Made by a program: the position numbers and the translations under genes
Shown here: piece by piece, positions 23,213 through 30,757 of the stretch
Position numbering within the stretch: the first letter of the stretch is position 1
How the letters are laid out: each line of letters begins with the position of its first letter
DNA from: Elusimicrobiota bacterium
Lineage (GTDB): Bacteria > Elusimicrobiota > Elusimicrobia > Elusimicrobiales > UBA9959
Assembly: GCA_003450815.1 (NCBI GenBank)
Contig: DMES01000024.1
Location: 1-52,363, forward strand
Direction of reading: 5' to 3'
DNA length: 52,363 nucleotides
Notes under the pieces: generated by a model
Database searches by the model: none
The model's input: the letters and a program-made list of their open reading frames with translations, nothing else
Told to the model about the DNA's origin: nothing

Positions 23213-26200
23213 ATGACAAGCAGAAAACTTCTATTCTTGGCCGTTTTGGCGTTCGGACAGCTTCTTGCCTTTAATGTCCATGCCCAGCAACTTTATGTTA
23301 GTGACATCTATGTGGGTTACAATGACCAATATAGCGGTAGTCCTACCGTGGCGGTAACTTCAACCGCTTATTGCAACAGCGGACCTTTTTCTCATGTTGA
23401 TTTCCTTACCGGCTCAGGTAATGTGTGGCAGGATTCATCGCGTATAGAGTTCGAAAGACCAAGGTTCGGACCGAATCCAAACCGTACTATCGATCCCAGT
23501 GATCCCGGTGTTGTTCTTCTTAGCACAACAGCGCTTTATCCGGGTAATTGTCTCAGCCTGTGCGCAACCATTGTCTGCGTCAGCACGGTGGGTGTTTTCG
23601 GCATTGACGATCTGACCTTCGAAATTTTTAAGTTCGGCGCCGGATCAAACCCGCTTGATCCTGCCAGCACACCGCCCATAAAAACCATCTCGATGTATAA
23701 TATCGGCCAGTGTGAAAGTTCCAATAATGTTGCTGTACCTGTCGGCACTTACTGCACTGCGTGGGATGGCGCGTATAATTTAAATGGCTTCTTCGGCAAG
23801 ACCAACGGTCAGTACGGTTTCAGGGCCAAGGTTAGAACCAACCAGGTGAGCGCCACAGCCGGCAATATTTCCATAGAACAAACCGCCGCATTCCCGGGCC
23901 AGAACCAGATACCCGTGCAGGTAGACGTACTCAATATACATACGGTGCGCTCAAGCCCAACGGTGGTAGGCAGAACTACCGGTGTGTCCGCCCAGCCCTA
24001 TAACATTCTCTACCGCCTGAGCAAAGACGCGCTTGTGACTATAAAAGTTTATGACGCTAATACCCCCTTAACAATGCCGCTGGTGCGCACTATAATTGCA
24101 AACGCTCCCCGCACCGGCGAGGGAGCGCCCGACGGCACGATCACCAACGGGGATTTCTGGGATGGCCGGGACAACGGAGGCAATCTGGTGGCCGGCGGAA
24201 ACTATGTCGCCCAGATAGACGCATGGGCAAACGATATGTGGCAGCCGCCCACGGACCTGGCCTGGCCCGCCACGGTTCAATTGTCTCTGGACCCCCTGAT
24301 AATAACGGATGTGGCTATAAAGCCACTTGGGGCGTCTTCCACGGATGTGGCTGTTATCAGCTATCTGCTTACCGAAGCTGCCGAGGTTTATGTGGATATT
24401 TACTCGTCAGGGACAATTATAGGTGTTAATAGCGCCCCGCCGGCTGTAAGCAACGGCACGCTACTGCGGAGATTTGTTGGGCATAAAGACAGGAGGACGC
24501 CGTCCGTAACCTACTGGGATGGCCGCGACAGCAACGGAAATCCGGTTTGCGATGGCGAGTATCAGTATGCCATTTATGCCGTTGTGTCTTCCAGTTCCAA
24601 CTTTGCCCCTGGCGGGCAGGTGTGGACCAGGCGTACCATGGTTGGTGCGGTGCCAGTACATAGGGGTTCTGTTATTTCGCTTCTATCGCCTTCTTCCACC
24701 GTAGTCGGCTCTTCCCCTACCGCCGCGGATCTGAACCCTTTCTTTTTTCGCTACACGCCGGTGCGCGATACTCTGGTAACCCTTAACATTCTTGATATGG
24801 GCAGCAGCACTGTGCGTAATGTCGTCAATAATGTTACGCGCACGAATATTTCCAATCGTGAAATGTGGGACGGGCGTAAAGACAACGGCGAATATGTGCC
24901 CAGCGGCCTTTACCAGGCCGAGCTGATCACCAACGATCCGTTCCAATGCTCATCAAACCGTGTTTCAACCATAACAGCGCGTTTTTCAGCCGATATGTTC
25001 CGCACGGTGGATTGGAAAACCTCTCCCCTGCTAGGCGGCGCTTCCGACACCGCAAGGGTTAGTTTTGAATTTTCGCAGACGCTCTTCATGGAACTGAACA
25101 TTTATCCTATCAATGTGGTGGTGGATCCATCCAAATGGCCATGGCCGTCGCCTGCGACATTTGGGGAGCCTGTTTACAGCGTAATTGGCATGAGGCCGGG
25201 GCGGTTCAACATAACTGAGTACTGGGATGGACGCGATAAATATGGGCTTCTGGTGCCGGACGGGAGCTATCCGTTTACGCTGGTGGCGCATACAACCGGT
25301 ACGGCGCAGATTATGTACGCCACGGATAAGGTATCTGGTTCCATAGACATAACGCGCGGGAAGATAATGTTCAGCATATTTGAGGTGATACCGAGCCTTC
25401 CCACAATGTACAGTTCTTCCGACGTGGTCAAGCTGCCGCCGTTTGAGGTGGACTACATGGTGACCCGGCAATCTTCCGTAACGGTGCAGATTCTTACAAT
25501 GGAACAGCCGCCGAGAACGGTGGCCGTAGTTACCAGAGGCGAGATACGCGACGGAGATACGCTTTACAAGGATTTTTGGGATGGCAAAACGGCCGCCGGG
25601 AATTTTGTCACGGGTGGCGCGTACAATGTGCGCGTGACGGCGCAGGATATCGCTTCGCAGCTTGCCTCACGCGCAACGGTGCAGCAGACTATCGATGTGT
25701 ACCCGCTGAGGATCTACGATGTATCCATAACGCCGTTAACCCTGGAGCAGCCGGCGGTTGTGTCGTATCAGGTATCGGAGCCCATGAAGGTGGTTACCAA
25801 GGTCTTTAAACCAGGCACAACATTTGACAGTTCCGGCAATGCCTATCCGCCGGAGACAAATTCGCTGGTAAAGCGGATAATAGGCATAAGGCCGGCGCGC
25901 ACGCAGATATCGGAATACTGGGATGGTACGGATTTTACTTTATCCAAGGTTCCGGACGGAAACTATGTGTTCAAACTGTACGGCTCCATGGACACAGGCG
26001 CAATAAGCACGCTGGACGGTTCCTACGGAACAGGGATTACGCTCGCGGACGATATTGTCACGGCCAACATACCTGTGACGAAGGGCGGGACGGCTGATCT
26101 GTGCGGAGATTTCAGCCACGATACATTTTTCGCTCCCAACCCGTATGAGGGAACGGCGGGGTGGTTCAGGATTCCGCTCATCATGAACGGAAAGATAGAC

Positions 26201-26416
26201 CTGAAGATTTATAATCTGGCGGGAGACCTGATTTATAAGCATGATTTTGGAATCCTTGGCGCCGGTTCCGGTATTACAGACAAATGGCTCTGGCCTAAGG
26301 TTAATTTAGCCGGAAAGGCGGTGGCGGGAGGGGTTTATTTCGCGGTAATCAGGTTTGAGGCGAGCGAAGGCACGCGTGACGTATGTCAGGTGGTGAAGAA
26401 GATATTGGTGCCGTAA
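23213..26416 (+). CDS. Large secreted FlgD-type Ig repeat surface protein
   Basis: The 1067-residue protein has a signal peptide (about 1-25, ending NVHAQQ), a Cys-containing N-terminal domain (25-215), and at least six FlgD-like Ig modules. Their hallmarks are FWDGRDNGGNLVAGGNY, YWDGRDSNGNPVCDGEY, MWDGRKDNGEYVPSGLY, YWDGRDKYGLLVPDGSY, FWDGKTAAGNFVTGGAY and YWDGTDFTLSKVPDGNY. The last 90 residues (FFAPNPYEGTAGWFRIPL ... GGVYFAVIRFEAS) resemble C-terminal domains of surface proteins. TGAGGA precedes the ATG. It lies upstream of a PorV-like gene and the Tad locus, so it is probably exported to the cell surface. The exact export route is not shown by the sequence. Confidence 0.85.
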   Translation: MTSRKLLFLAVLAFGQLLAFNVHAQQLYVSDIYVGYNDQYSGSPTVAVTSTAYCNSGPFSHVDFLTGSGNVWQDSSRIEFERPRFGPNPNRTIDPSDPGVVLLSTTALYPGNCLSLCATIVCVSTVGVFGIDDLTFEIFKFGAGSNPLDPASTPPIKTISMYNIGQCESSNNVAVPVGTYCTAWDGAYNLNGFFGKTNGQYGFRAKVRTNQVSATAGNISIEQTAAFPGQNQIPVQVDVLNIHTVRSSPTVVGRTTGVSAQPYNILYRLSKDALVTIKVYDANTPLTMPLVRTIIANAPRTGEGAPDGTITNGDFWDGRDNGGNLVAGGNYVAQIDAWANDMWQPPTDLAWPATVQLSLDPLIITDVAIKPLGASSTDVAVISYLLTEAAEVYVDIYSSGTIIGVNSAPPAVSNGTLLRRFVGHKDRRTPSVTYWDGRDSNGNPVCDGEYQYAIYAVVSSSSNFAPGGQVWTRRTMVGAVPVHRGSVISLLSPSSTVVGSSPTAADLNPFFFRYTPVRDTLVTLNILDMGSSTVRNVVNNVTRTNISNREMWDGRKDNGEYVPSGLYQAELITNDPFQCSSNRVSTITARFSADMFRTVDWKTSPLLGGASDTARVSFEFSQTLFMELNIYPINVVVDPSKWPWPSPATFGEPVYSVIGMRPGRFNITEYWDGRDKYGLLVPDGSYPFTLVAHTTGTAQIMYATDKVSGSIDITRGKIMFSIFEVIPSLPTMYSSSDVVKLPPFEVDYMVTRQSSVTVQILTMEQPPRTVAVVTRGEIRDGDTLYKDFWDGKTAAGNFVTGGAYNVRVTAQDIASQLASRATVQQTIDVYPLRIYDVSITPLTLEQPAVVSYQVSEPMKVVTKVFKPGTTFDSSGNAYPPETNSLVKRIIGIRPARTQISEYWDGTDFTLSKVPDGNYVFKLYGSMDTGAISTLDGSYGTGITLADDIVTANIPVTKGGTADLCGDFSHDTFFAPNPYEGTAGWFRIPLIMNGKIDLKIYNLAGDLIYKHDFGILGAGSGITDKWLWPKVNLAGKAVAGGVYFAVIRFEASEGTRDVCQVVKKILVP

Positions 26417-26418
26417 CA

Positions 26419-26518
26419 GCAGAGGCTAGGGGAGAGGGGCGAGCGTATAGGGTAGAGAGGTATGGGTTGTTGAAAGGAACTCCTTTCCTATACCCTAGTC
26501 CCTAACCCCTATACCCTG
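26419..26518 (+). repeat. GGGTATA/CCCTATA hairpin element 6
   Basis: G-rich arm 26421-26467 (more degenerate than others), centre AAAGGAACTCCTTT (26473-26486), C-rich arm 26487-26517. A further C-rich stretch at 26594-26622 (TTTACCCTCTGCCCTC...) lies inside the next gene and encodes part of its signal peptide. Confidence 0.85.
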
Positions 26519-26540
26519 TTCGTGTATCGAGGGTAAATTT

Positions 26541-27539
26541 ATGACGATTATAAAAAAACGGGCGCCAAAGTTTTGGATGCTGTTCTTTTTCGCCTTTACC
26601 CTCTGCCCTCTATCCTCTGCCCTTCTGTACGCGGCTGACAACAATAGCGGCACCGTGAGCGCGGCATTTATGAAAATTCCCGCAAGCAGCCCAAGAGTAC
26701 AGGCTCTTGGCAACTGCGGAGTTTCACTTGTGGAGGGTGCGGAAGCTATGGGTATAAACCCGGCAGGAATCGCCTCTTCGCAGATGAGAGAATTTTCTTT
26801 TTCCCACCTAAGCTGGTTTCAGGATTACTCCGGCCAGTATCTTGGCTATGTGCACCCTATAGGCCAGTCAGTAATAGGCGTGAGTATGTCATACTACGGC
26901 ATAAACGGGTTTGACGCGCGCAACGCGGAAGGCGTACCCCAGTTTGGCGCCGATGTGAAAGTGCGCAATAGTTACGCCGCACTGACGCTTGCCAAGAGTT
27001 TTTTTATGGAAAAGTTTCTGCTTGGAGTGAGCGCCAAAGAAGTAATGGAGGACAATTACACGCAAAAGTATCAGAATCTGGTTTTTGATATAGGCGCTGT
27101 ATTAAAGTTAGGGCGCAAACTGTCTTTTGGTTGGGCAAACCAGAATTCCTCCGCCAAGGCCAAGCAGGTGGTTCAAGTCCAGCGGCTTGGGGTCGCTTAC
27201 TCTTTTAATCCTTTCCTGACCGTGATGCTTGAAAAAAAATCCTATTCTGACAACGATGCGAAGACCGGAGGCGGAGTAGAATTCAATTTGCCTGAGGAGG
27301 TATTGCAGGTGGGGCGTATAAGCCTGCGCGCGGGTTATACGGAGGCGGGCAGTGTCGGCAAAAATATGGATGATAAGACACTTGACGCTTTGGGGCTTCA
27401 GAACACGGTGGGATGGTCTTTCGGCATAGGCATTTACAGCACCCAGGCGCTGGGTTATGGCATGGGGCTGGATTATACCATGGCTCCTTACGGCGCTTTA
27501 GGCAAGGCCAGTCAGCTGTCGCTGAAGTTTCAGTTCTAA
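26541..27539 (+). CDS. PorV/UPF0164-like outer membrane protein
   Basis: The 332-residue protein has a signal peptide (about 1-32) whose hydrophobic core FAFTLCPLSSALLYA is partly encoded by a CCCTCTGCCC repeat. The mature start (FMKIPASSPRVQALGNCGVSL, split as one family hallmark) with GINPAGIASSQMREFSFSH is typical of PorV/PorQ and UPF0164 barrels. Alternating strands follow to a C-terminal aromatic (SLKFQF), as expected for an outer-membrane beta-barrel. In Bacteroidetes PorV shuttles cargo in the type IX system; here it simply sits next to a large surface protein. No other type IX component is visible. Confidence 0.8.
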   Translation: MTIIKKRAPKFWMLFFFAFTLCPLSSALLYAADNNSGTVSAAFMKIPASSPRVQALGNCGVSLVEGAEAMGINPAGIASSQMREFSFSHLSWFQDYSGQYLGYVHPIGQSVIGVSMSYYGINGFDARNAEGVPQFGADVKVRNSYAALTLAKSFFMEKFLLGVSAKEVMEDNYTQKYQNLVFDIGAVLKLGRKLSFGWANQNSSAKAKQVVQVQRLGVAYSFNPFLTVMLEKKSYSDNDAKTGGGVEFNLPEEVLQVGRISLRAGYTEAGSVGKNMDDKTLDALGLQNTVGWSFGIGIYSTQALGYGMGLDYTMAPYGALGKASQLSLKFQF

Positions 27540-27542
27540 CGG

Positions 27543-27658
27543 CAGGGTATAGGGTAGAGGGGTTAGGGTAGAGTGATGGAATAGAGAAACTTATGAGGTG
27601 GAAATTCAATTGGAAATATTTTTCACCCTATCCCCTATCCCCTATCCCCTATCCCCTT
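27543..27658 (+). repeat. GGGTATA/CCCTATA element 7, start-enclosing
   Basis: The G-rich arm (27544-27570) lies before the pilin start codon at 27593 and the C-rich arm (27624-27656, CCCTATC units) lies after it. The arms can pair with the start codon in the roughly 50-base loop. The C-rich arm encodes SPYPLSPIPYPL of the leader. Confidence 0.85.
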
Positions 27659-27817
27659 CGGCGGCGCGGGCAGACTGCCATAGAGTATCTGCTGGTTACA
27701 GTATCGCTTTTATTTGTTTTTGTGGTTCTTTACAGAAGTCTGCAGTGGTATCTTTCAAGGCAGTTCAGGAATGGCGGCGTAATTGTGATGAAGATGTATA
27801 AGCAGGACCCGAACTAA
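27593..27817 (+). CDS. Flp-type pilin-like protein with repeat-encoded leader
   Basis: The 74-residue product has a class III prepilin motif: leader, then RRRG/QTAIEYLLVTVSLLFVFVV. The Glu at mature position +5 and the hydrophobic helix are typical of Flp/TadE-type pseudopilins. Cleavage would follow the Gly of RRRG. The leader portion SPYPLSPIPYPL is encoded by a CCCTATC tandem. The tail (MKMYKQDPN) is short. It is the first gene of the Tad locus. No Shine-Dalgarno sequence is obvious (AGAGAAACTT before ATG). Confidence 0.75.
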   Translation: MRWKFNWKYFSPYPLSPIPYPLRRRGQTAIEYLLVTVSLLFVFVVLYRSLQWYLSRQFRNGGVIVMKMYKQDPN

Positions 27818-27819
27818 AA

Positions 27820-27854
27820 GCAGGGTATAGGGTATAGGGTAGAGGGTTTAGGGT
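27820..27854 (+). repeat. Single G-rich arm (GGGTATA) without partner
   Basis: AGGGTATAGGGTATAGGG continues to AGAGGGTTTAGGG; five GGG tracts are present and no C-rich arm follows before the next gene. This copy could only act as a G-quadruplex or pair with another element. Confidence 0.75.
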
Positions 27855-27926
27855 GATTTTTTGTTTATGCTCTTGTTGCAAGATTCGTGCTATTCACATA
27901 CAGACTAAATCGGAGGATAAAGGAAA

Positions 27927-28118
27927 ATGAAAAAAATATTCAGGAACAGGCCCGGCCAGAACACCGTTGAGTACTTGCTGATGCTGGCGGTGGTGGTGGG
28001 TGTTGTGCTTATCGCTGGCGTGGCGCTTAAAAATTATATGCCGGGCCTTTTCAGACAGATATCAGGCATGATAGGGGGCGCGGCCAGCTCGCTGGGCGCA
28101 AGTGGCGGGAATAATTAG
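27927..28118 (+). CDS. flp: Flp pilin (major Tad pilus subunit candidate)
   Basis: The 63-residue product is a canonical Flp prepilin. It has a short basic leader MKKIFRNRPG, cleavage before QNTVEYLLML, Glu5 of the mature chain, a hydrophobic helix to about residue 35, and a Gly/Ser-rich tail. It is the only pilin here with an ordinary short leader, so it is the best candidate for the main filament subunit. A GGAGGATAAAGG site precedes the ATG. It follows the first pilin-like gene and precedes TadE. Confidence 0.88.
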   Translation: MKKIFRNRPGQNTVEYLLMLAVVVGVVLIAGVALKNYMPGLFRQISGMIGGAASSLGASGGNN

Positions 28119-28149
28119 AGAGTTTCAAGATCCCGGAAACGCGTGTTGT

Positions 28150-28320
28150 CTGTATCGGTAGAATACAGGTGTTAGGTAAAGGTATAGGCAGAGAAATGGG
28201 AAGGTTGAGGCTGTCTGGTGACAATTGGTTCTGATATGGCACCGCCACTGCCATCGTCCAGGGTTTAAGAGTCAGGGCATCTGATATCTGTTCTCTGCTT
28301 CAACCTTAATACCTAAATCT
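28150..28320 (+). repeat. Degenerate inverted repeat before tadE
   Basis: GGTGTTAGGTAAAGGTATAGGCAG and AAGGTTGAGGC (28167-28212) face GCTTCAACCTTAATACC (28298-28314). The style is similar to the GGGTATA elements but decayed. I see no gene in 28119-28344. Confidence 0.45.
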
Positions 28321-28344
28321 GCCGTTACGGGCGGAAGGTTGCTT

Positions 28345-28995
28345 ATGAGCGTAGGAGAGGCTGAAAAAAGCTTCTTTAGACTTTTTTTGAGGGCTTTCGT
28401 AGAGCGCATGCGCGGGATTGTGGGAAAGTGCTCTTTGAAAATCAGGAAGACGGGACAGGCCCCGCCCTTTTGGAAACAGGCAGGCTTGTCAGACTACGCG
28501 GCGCTTTCGGCCGAAGGCCTTTGGGCTCGGGCCAAAAGGGCTGGGCAGGTTACTGTTGAATTGCTGTTGGTGCTGCCTGTTTTCATGCTGATGCTTTTCT
28601 GCATAATGGAAATAGGCAACCTCGCCTATCAGACCATTTTGGTGCATCACTGTGCCTACGAGCTGGCACGCATAGGCTCTTTGGTGGCCGGCCCGAACGG
28701 CGGCGGGTCCGGCGGCGGCAATGAAGTTTCAAAAATGGAAAGCACACTTAAAGAAATGCTGCCTGTTGCCACGCTGGATTCTTCCTGGGAGCCCCGGTCT
28801 TACGGGCCGGATCCTCAGGCTGCGGCTACCGGCGACAACTACATAAGTTATGATTTGAGGGTAACTTTAAACTATCCGGTAAAACTGGTTTTTCCCGGGT
28901 CAAGTGTCATGTTGTCCGATGTGCCGAGGTCGCAGCGAATAAAGAAAATATCGGTGACGGTGAGAATGCCGATAGAGAAACCGTTCAAACAATAG
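28345..28995 (+). CDS. tadE: TadE-like minor pseudopilin
   Basis: The 216-residue product has a class III prepilin site (KRAG/QVTVELLLVLPVFMLMLFCIMEIG) preceded by an unusually long basic leader of about 70 residues. After the helix comes a TadE-like domain (ILVHHCAYELARIGSLVAG) and an extracytoplasmic tail. TadE is a minor pilin of Tad pili. The ATG at 28345 is chosen because GGAAGG lies seven bases before it; an in-frame TTG at 28339 is too close. Its codon use matches its neighbours. Confidence 0.8.
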   Translation: MSVGEAEKSFFRLFLRAFVERMRGIVGKCSLKIRKTGQAPPFWKQAGLSDYAALSAEGLWARAKRAGQVTVELLLVLPVFMLMLFCIMEIGNLAYQTILVHHCAYELARIGSLVAGPNGGGSGGGNEVSKMESTLKEMLPVATLDSSWEPRSYGPDPQAAATGDNYISYDLRVTLNYPVKLVFPGSSVMLSDVPRSQRIKKISVTVRMPIEKPFKQ

Positions 28996-29036
28996 CGAAT
29001 AAGACGAATTTGTAATAGCGAATAGGACGAATTAGG
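28996..29036 (+). repeat. GCGAATA-family tandem
   Basis: AGCGAATAAGACGAATTTG and AGCGAATAGGACGAATTAGG are two consecutive copies just before cpaB. No inverted partner is seen here. Confidence 0.6.
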
Positions 29037-29047
29037 AGAATATCAAT

Positions 29048-29803
29048 ATGGAAAAAAAAGGTGTGATCCTGCCCATGCTGCTGGCCGTGGCCGCGTCCGC
29101 TATTTACTGGTTTGTGCTGACCTCAAAAGAGCGCGCTCTTTCCGCCGCTCACGAGGAGGCTTCGGTGCTGGTGGCAAGCTATGAATTGCCCGCGCGTACC
29201 ATTCTCAAGAGCGACCTTGTTGAAACCATCAAGATCCCCAAAATATATATGCAGCAGGACGCCTATGAAATACGCAGCAATTCGGATATAAAGCTGGTAA
29301 ACAATTTAGTGACCGCGATAAGGATCCCCAAGGGCAATCAGATAACGCAGTCGGCGCTGATCCCTTTGAGCCCTGAGGCGGGGCTGAGCGTTAAAGTGCC
29401 GCCGGGCTACCGCGGCTGCATGATGCCCCTTGATAACGATTTGCTGCGCCTTATCAAGCCCGGTGATAAAATAGATGTGCTTGTCACTTTTGAGGCGGTA
29501 ATGGGCGATAGCCGCAAAGAACGGGTGACGGCCACCATCCTGCAGAATGTTTTGGTGCTCGGCGTGGGCACAAATCTGGGACAGGGCCTGTCTTCCGTAC
29601 AGGCTAAGTCCAAATCCGGCCAGGAAGCGGCCGATCAGGCTTTTTCTGAGAAAGGGGCTTTGAGCCTGGCGCTTAACCCAAATGAAACACAGTATCTGGC
29701 GCTCTCAATGGAGCAAGGGCATGTGTCGGTGGTGGTGCGCGGCCTTGGCGACGTGGAACTGCACCCGATGGAGATAGCGAGTTTCAAAAGGCTGATAAAG
29801 TAA
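29048..29803 (+). CDS. cpaB: Flp pilus assembly protein CpaB/RcpC
   Basis: The 251-residue protein has one N-terminal membrane helix (about 6-24). A SAF domain follows (ASVLVASYELPARTILKSDL, about 41-100) and the CpaB core comes next (VKVPPGYRGCMMPLDND, LIKPGDKIDVLVTFE, TILQNVLVLGVG, LALNPNETQYLALSMEQG). CpaB is thought to help the secretin in the outer membrane. The length is close to the family norm. AGGAGA precedes the ATG. It directly precedes the secretin gene, as in most Tad loci. Confidence 0.9.
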   Translation: MEKKGVILPMLLAVAASAIYWFVLTSKERALSAAHEEASVLVASYELPARTILKSDLVETIKIPKIYMQQDAYEIRSNSDIKLVNNLVTAIRIPKGNQITQSALIPLSPEAGLSVKVPPGYRGCMMPLDNDLLRLIKPGDKIDVLVTFEAVMGDSRKERVTATILQNVLVLGVGTNLGQGLSSVQAKSKSGQEAADQAFSEKGALSLALNPNETQYLALSMEQGHVSVVVRGLGDVELHPMEIASFKRLIK

Positions 29804-29828
29804 TCGTCCGCCTAAGGCGGACGATTAG
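29804..29828. repeat. Perfect hairpin after cpaB stop
   Basis: ATCGTCCGCC and GGCGGACGAT pair around a TAA loop directly after the stop codon. No T-run follows. Confidence 0.5.
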
Positions 29829-29955
29829 TCACAAGTCTCATGTCACAGGTCACATGATTGGAGATTAATAACAATTATGAAACCCATTAAACAAAAAATA
29901 TCACTAGGACAGGGACTCCTTCCCTATTTGCTATCCGCTATCCGCTATCCGTTGT
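29829..29955 (+). repeat. Hybrid repeat: CACAAGT arm plus CTATCCG arm, start-enclosing
   Basis: The left arm (29829-29856) is CACAAGT-type, and the right arm (29924-29952) is CTATTTG/CTATCCG-type with ACTCCTTCC before it. The secretin start codon at 29877 lies between. The right arm encodes YLLSAIRYPL of its signal peptide. The arms are not complementary. Confidence 0.65.
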
Positions 29956-30662
29956 TCTTGGCGGTGTCCCTGGCCCTTGCGCCGTCTGCCCGGGCCCAGA
30001 AAGCTGAAATGGTGGCTGTGTCCGCCGATATTGTTGAAATAAGCGGCTCCATACAAAAGACTCATGGTTTTTCCTGGAATCAATTTTTTGATTTTACGGA
30101 AAAGAATGTCTCGGGTATTATTACTGTCGGCGATTTTGAGCGAAAAACCGCTTTAAGCACGTCGCTGAAACTGCTTGAAACTGAAGGCAAAGCCCAGATG
30201 CTCTCAAACCCGAAGATCATAACTAAAAGCGGCACGCAGGCGAATTTTACCGTGGGAGGGGAAGTGCCGGTGCCTTATGCAAACAACCAGGGCGTGGGGG
30301 CTGAGTTTAAGAAATTCGGTGTTATTCTGACCGTCCTGCCAGTAATACTCGCCGAAAAAAAAGATACCGTGGATGTGCAGCTGCAGCTTGAGGTTTCAAA
30401 TCCCGATTATTCAAAACCGGTAAGTGTTTCAGGCACCACCATACCGTCCATGATAACCCGCCAGATCCAGACCGAGGTTGAACTGAAGAGCGGTGAGACC
30501 CTTGTTATAGGCGGTTTGAAGCGCAGCAACCGTAATGTTTCAAAGAATAGGGTTCCTATTCTGGGCAGCATACCTCTTTTGGGCGCCCTTTTTCGCTCAA
30601 CCGATATTGTGGAAGAACAGAGCTCTCTTTTTCTGTTTGTGACGTTTGATATTATTAAGTGA
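29877..30662 (+). CDS. cpaC: Short secretin of the Tad pilus (CpaC/RcpA-like)
   Basis: The 261-residue protein has a signal peptide (ends PSARAQ, about residue 41) whose core is partly repeat-encoded. The rest is a secretin domain: VAVSADIVEISGSIQKTHGFSW, TSLKLLETEGKAQMLSNPKI, the VGGEVPVPYANNQG lip region, and LKSGETLVIGGLKRSN ... PILGSIPLLGALFRS. Usual CpaC/RcpA secretins are about 450-500 residues and begin with N-terminal BON-type domains; these are missing here. It should form the outer-membrane pore for the pilus. The missing periplasmic domains may be supplied by CpaB or another protein. Confidence 0.85.
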   Translation: MKPIKQKISLGQGLLPYLLSAIRYPLFLAVSLALAPSARAQKAEMVAVSADIVEISGSIQKTHGFSWNQFFDFTEKNVSGIITVGDFERKTALSTSLKLLETEGKAQMLSNPKIITKSGTQANFTVGGEVPVPYANNQGVGAEFKKFGVILTVLPVILAEKKDTVDVQLQLEVSNPDYSKPVSVSGTTIPSMITRQIQTEVELKSGETLVIGGLKRSNRNVSKNRVPILGSIPLLGALFRSTDIVEEQSSLFLFVTFDIIK

Positions 30663-30750
30663 GGGTAGAGGGTATAGGGGCTAGGGTATAGGGTGCAGAA
30701 GTAAAGGAACTCCTTATACCCTATACCCTGAACCCTAACCCCTATACCCT
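30662..30750 (+). repeat. GGGTATA/CCCTATA hairpin element 8
   Basis: G-rich arm 30662-30694, centre AAAGGAACTCCTT (30703-30715), C-rich arm 30716-30750. The ATPase start codon is seven bases on, without a Shine-Dalgarno sequence. Confidence 0.9.
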
Positions 30751-30757
30751 GATTTTT

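Noticed and set aside
23213..27539. Complete type IX secretion system
   Set aside because: Only a PorV-like protein and a protein with a C-terminal domain are present; no core components are in the window.
27598..27801. Second frame starting with ATG within the first pilin gene
   Set aside because: Only the 27593 frame gives the RRRGQTAIEYLL prepilin motif; the other frame has none.
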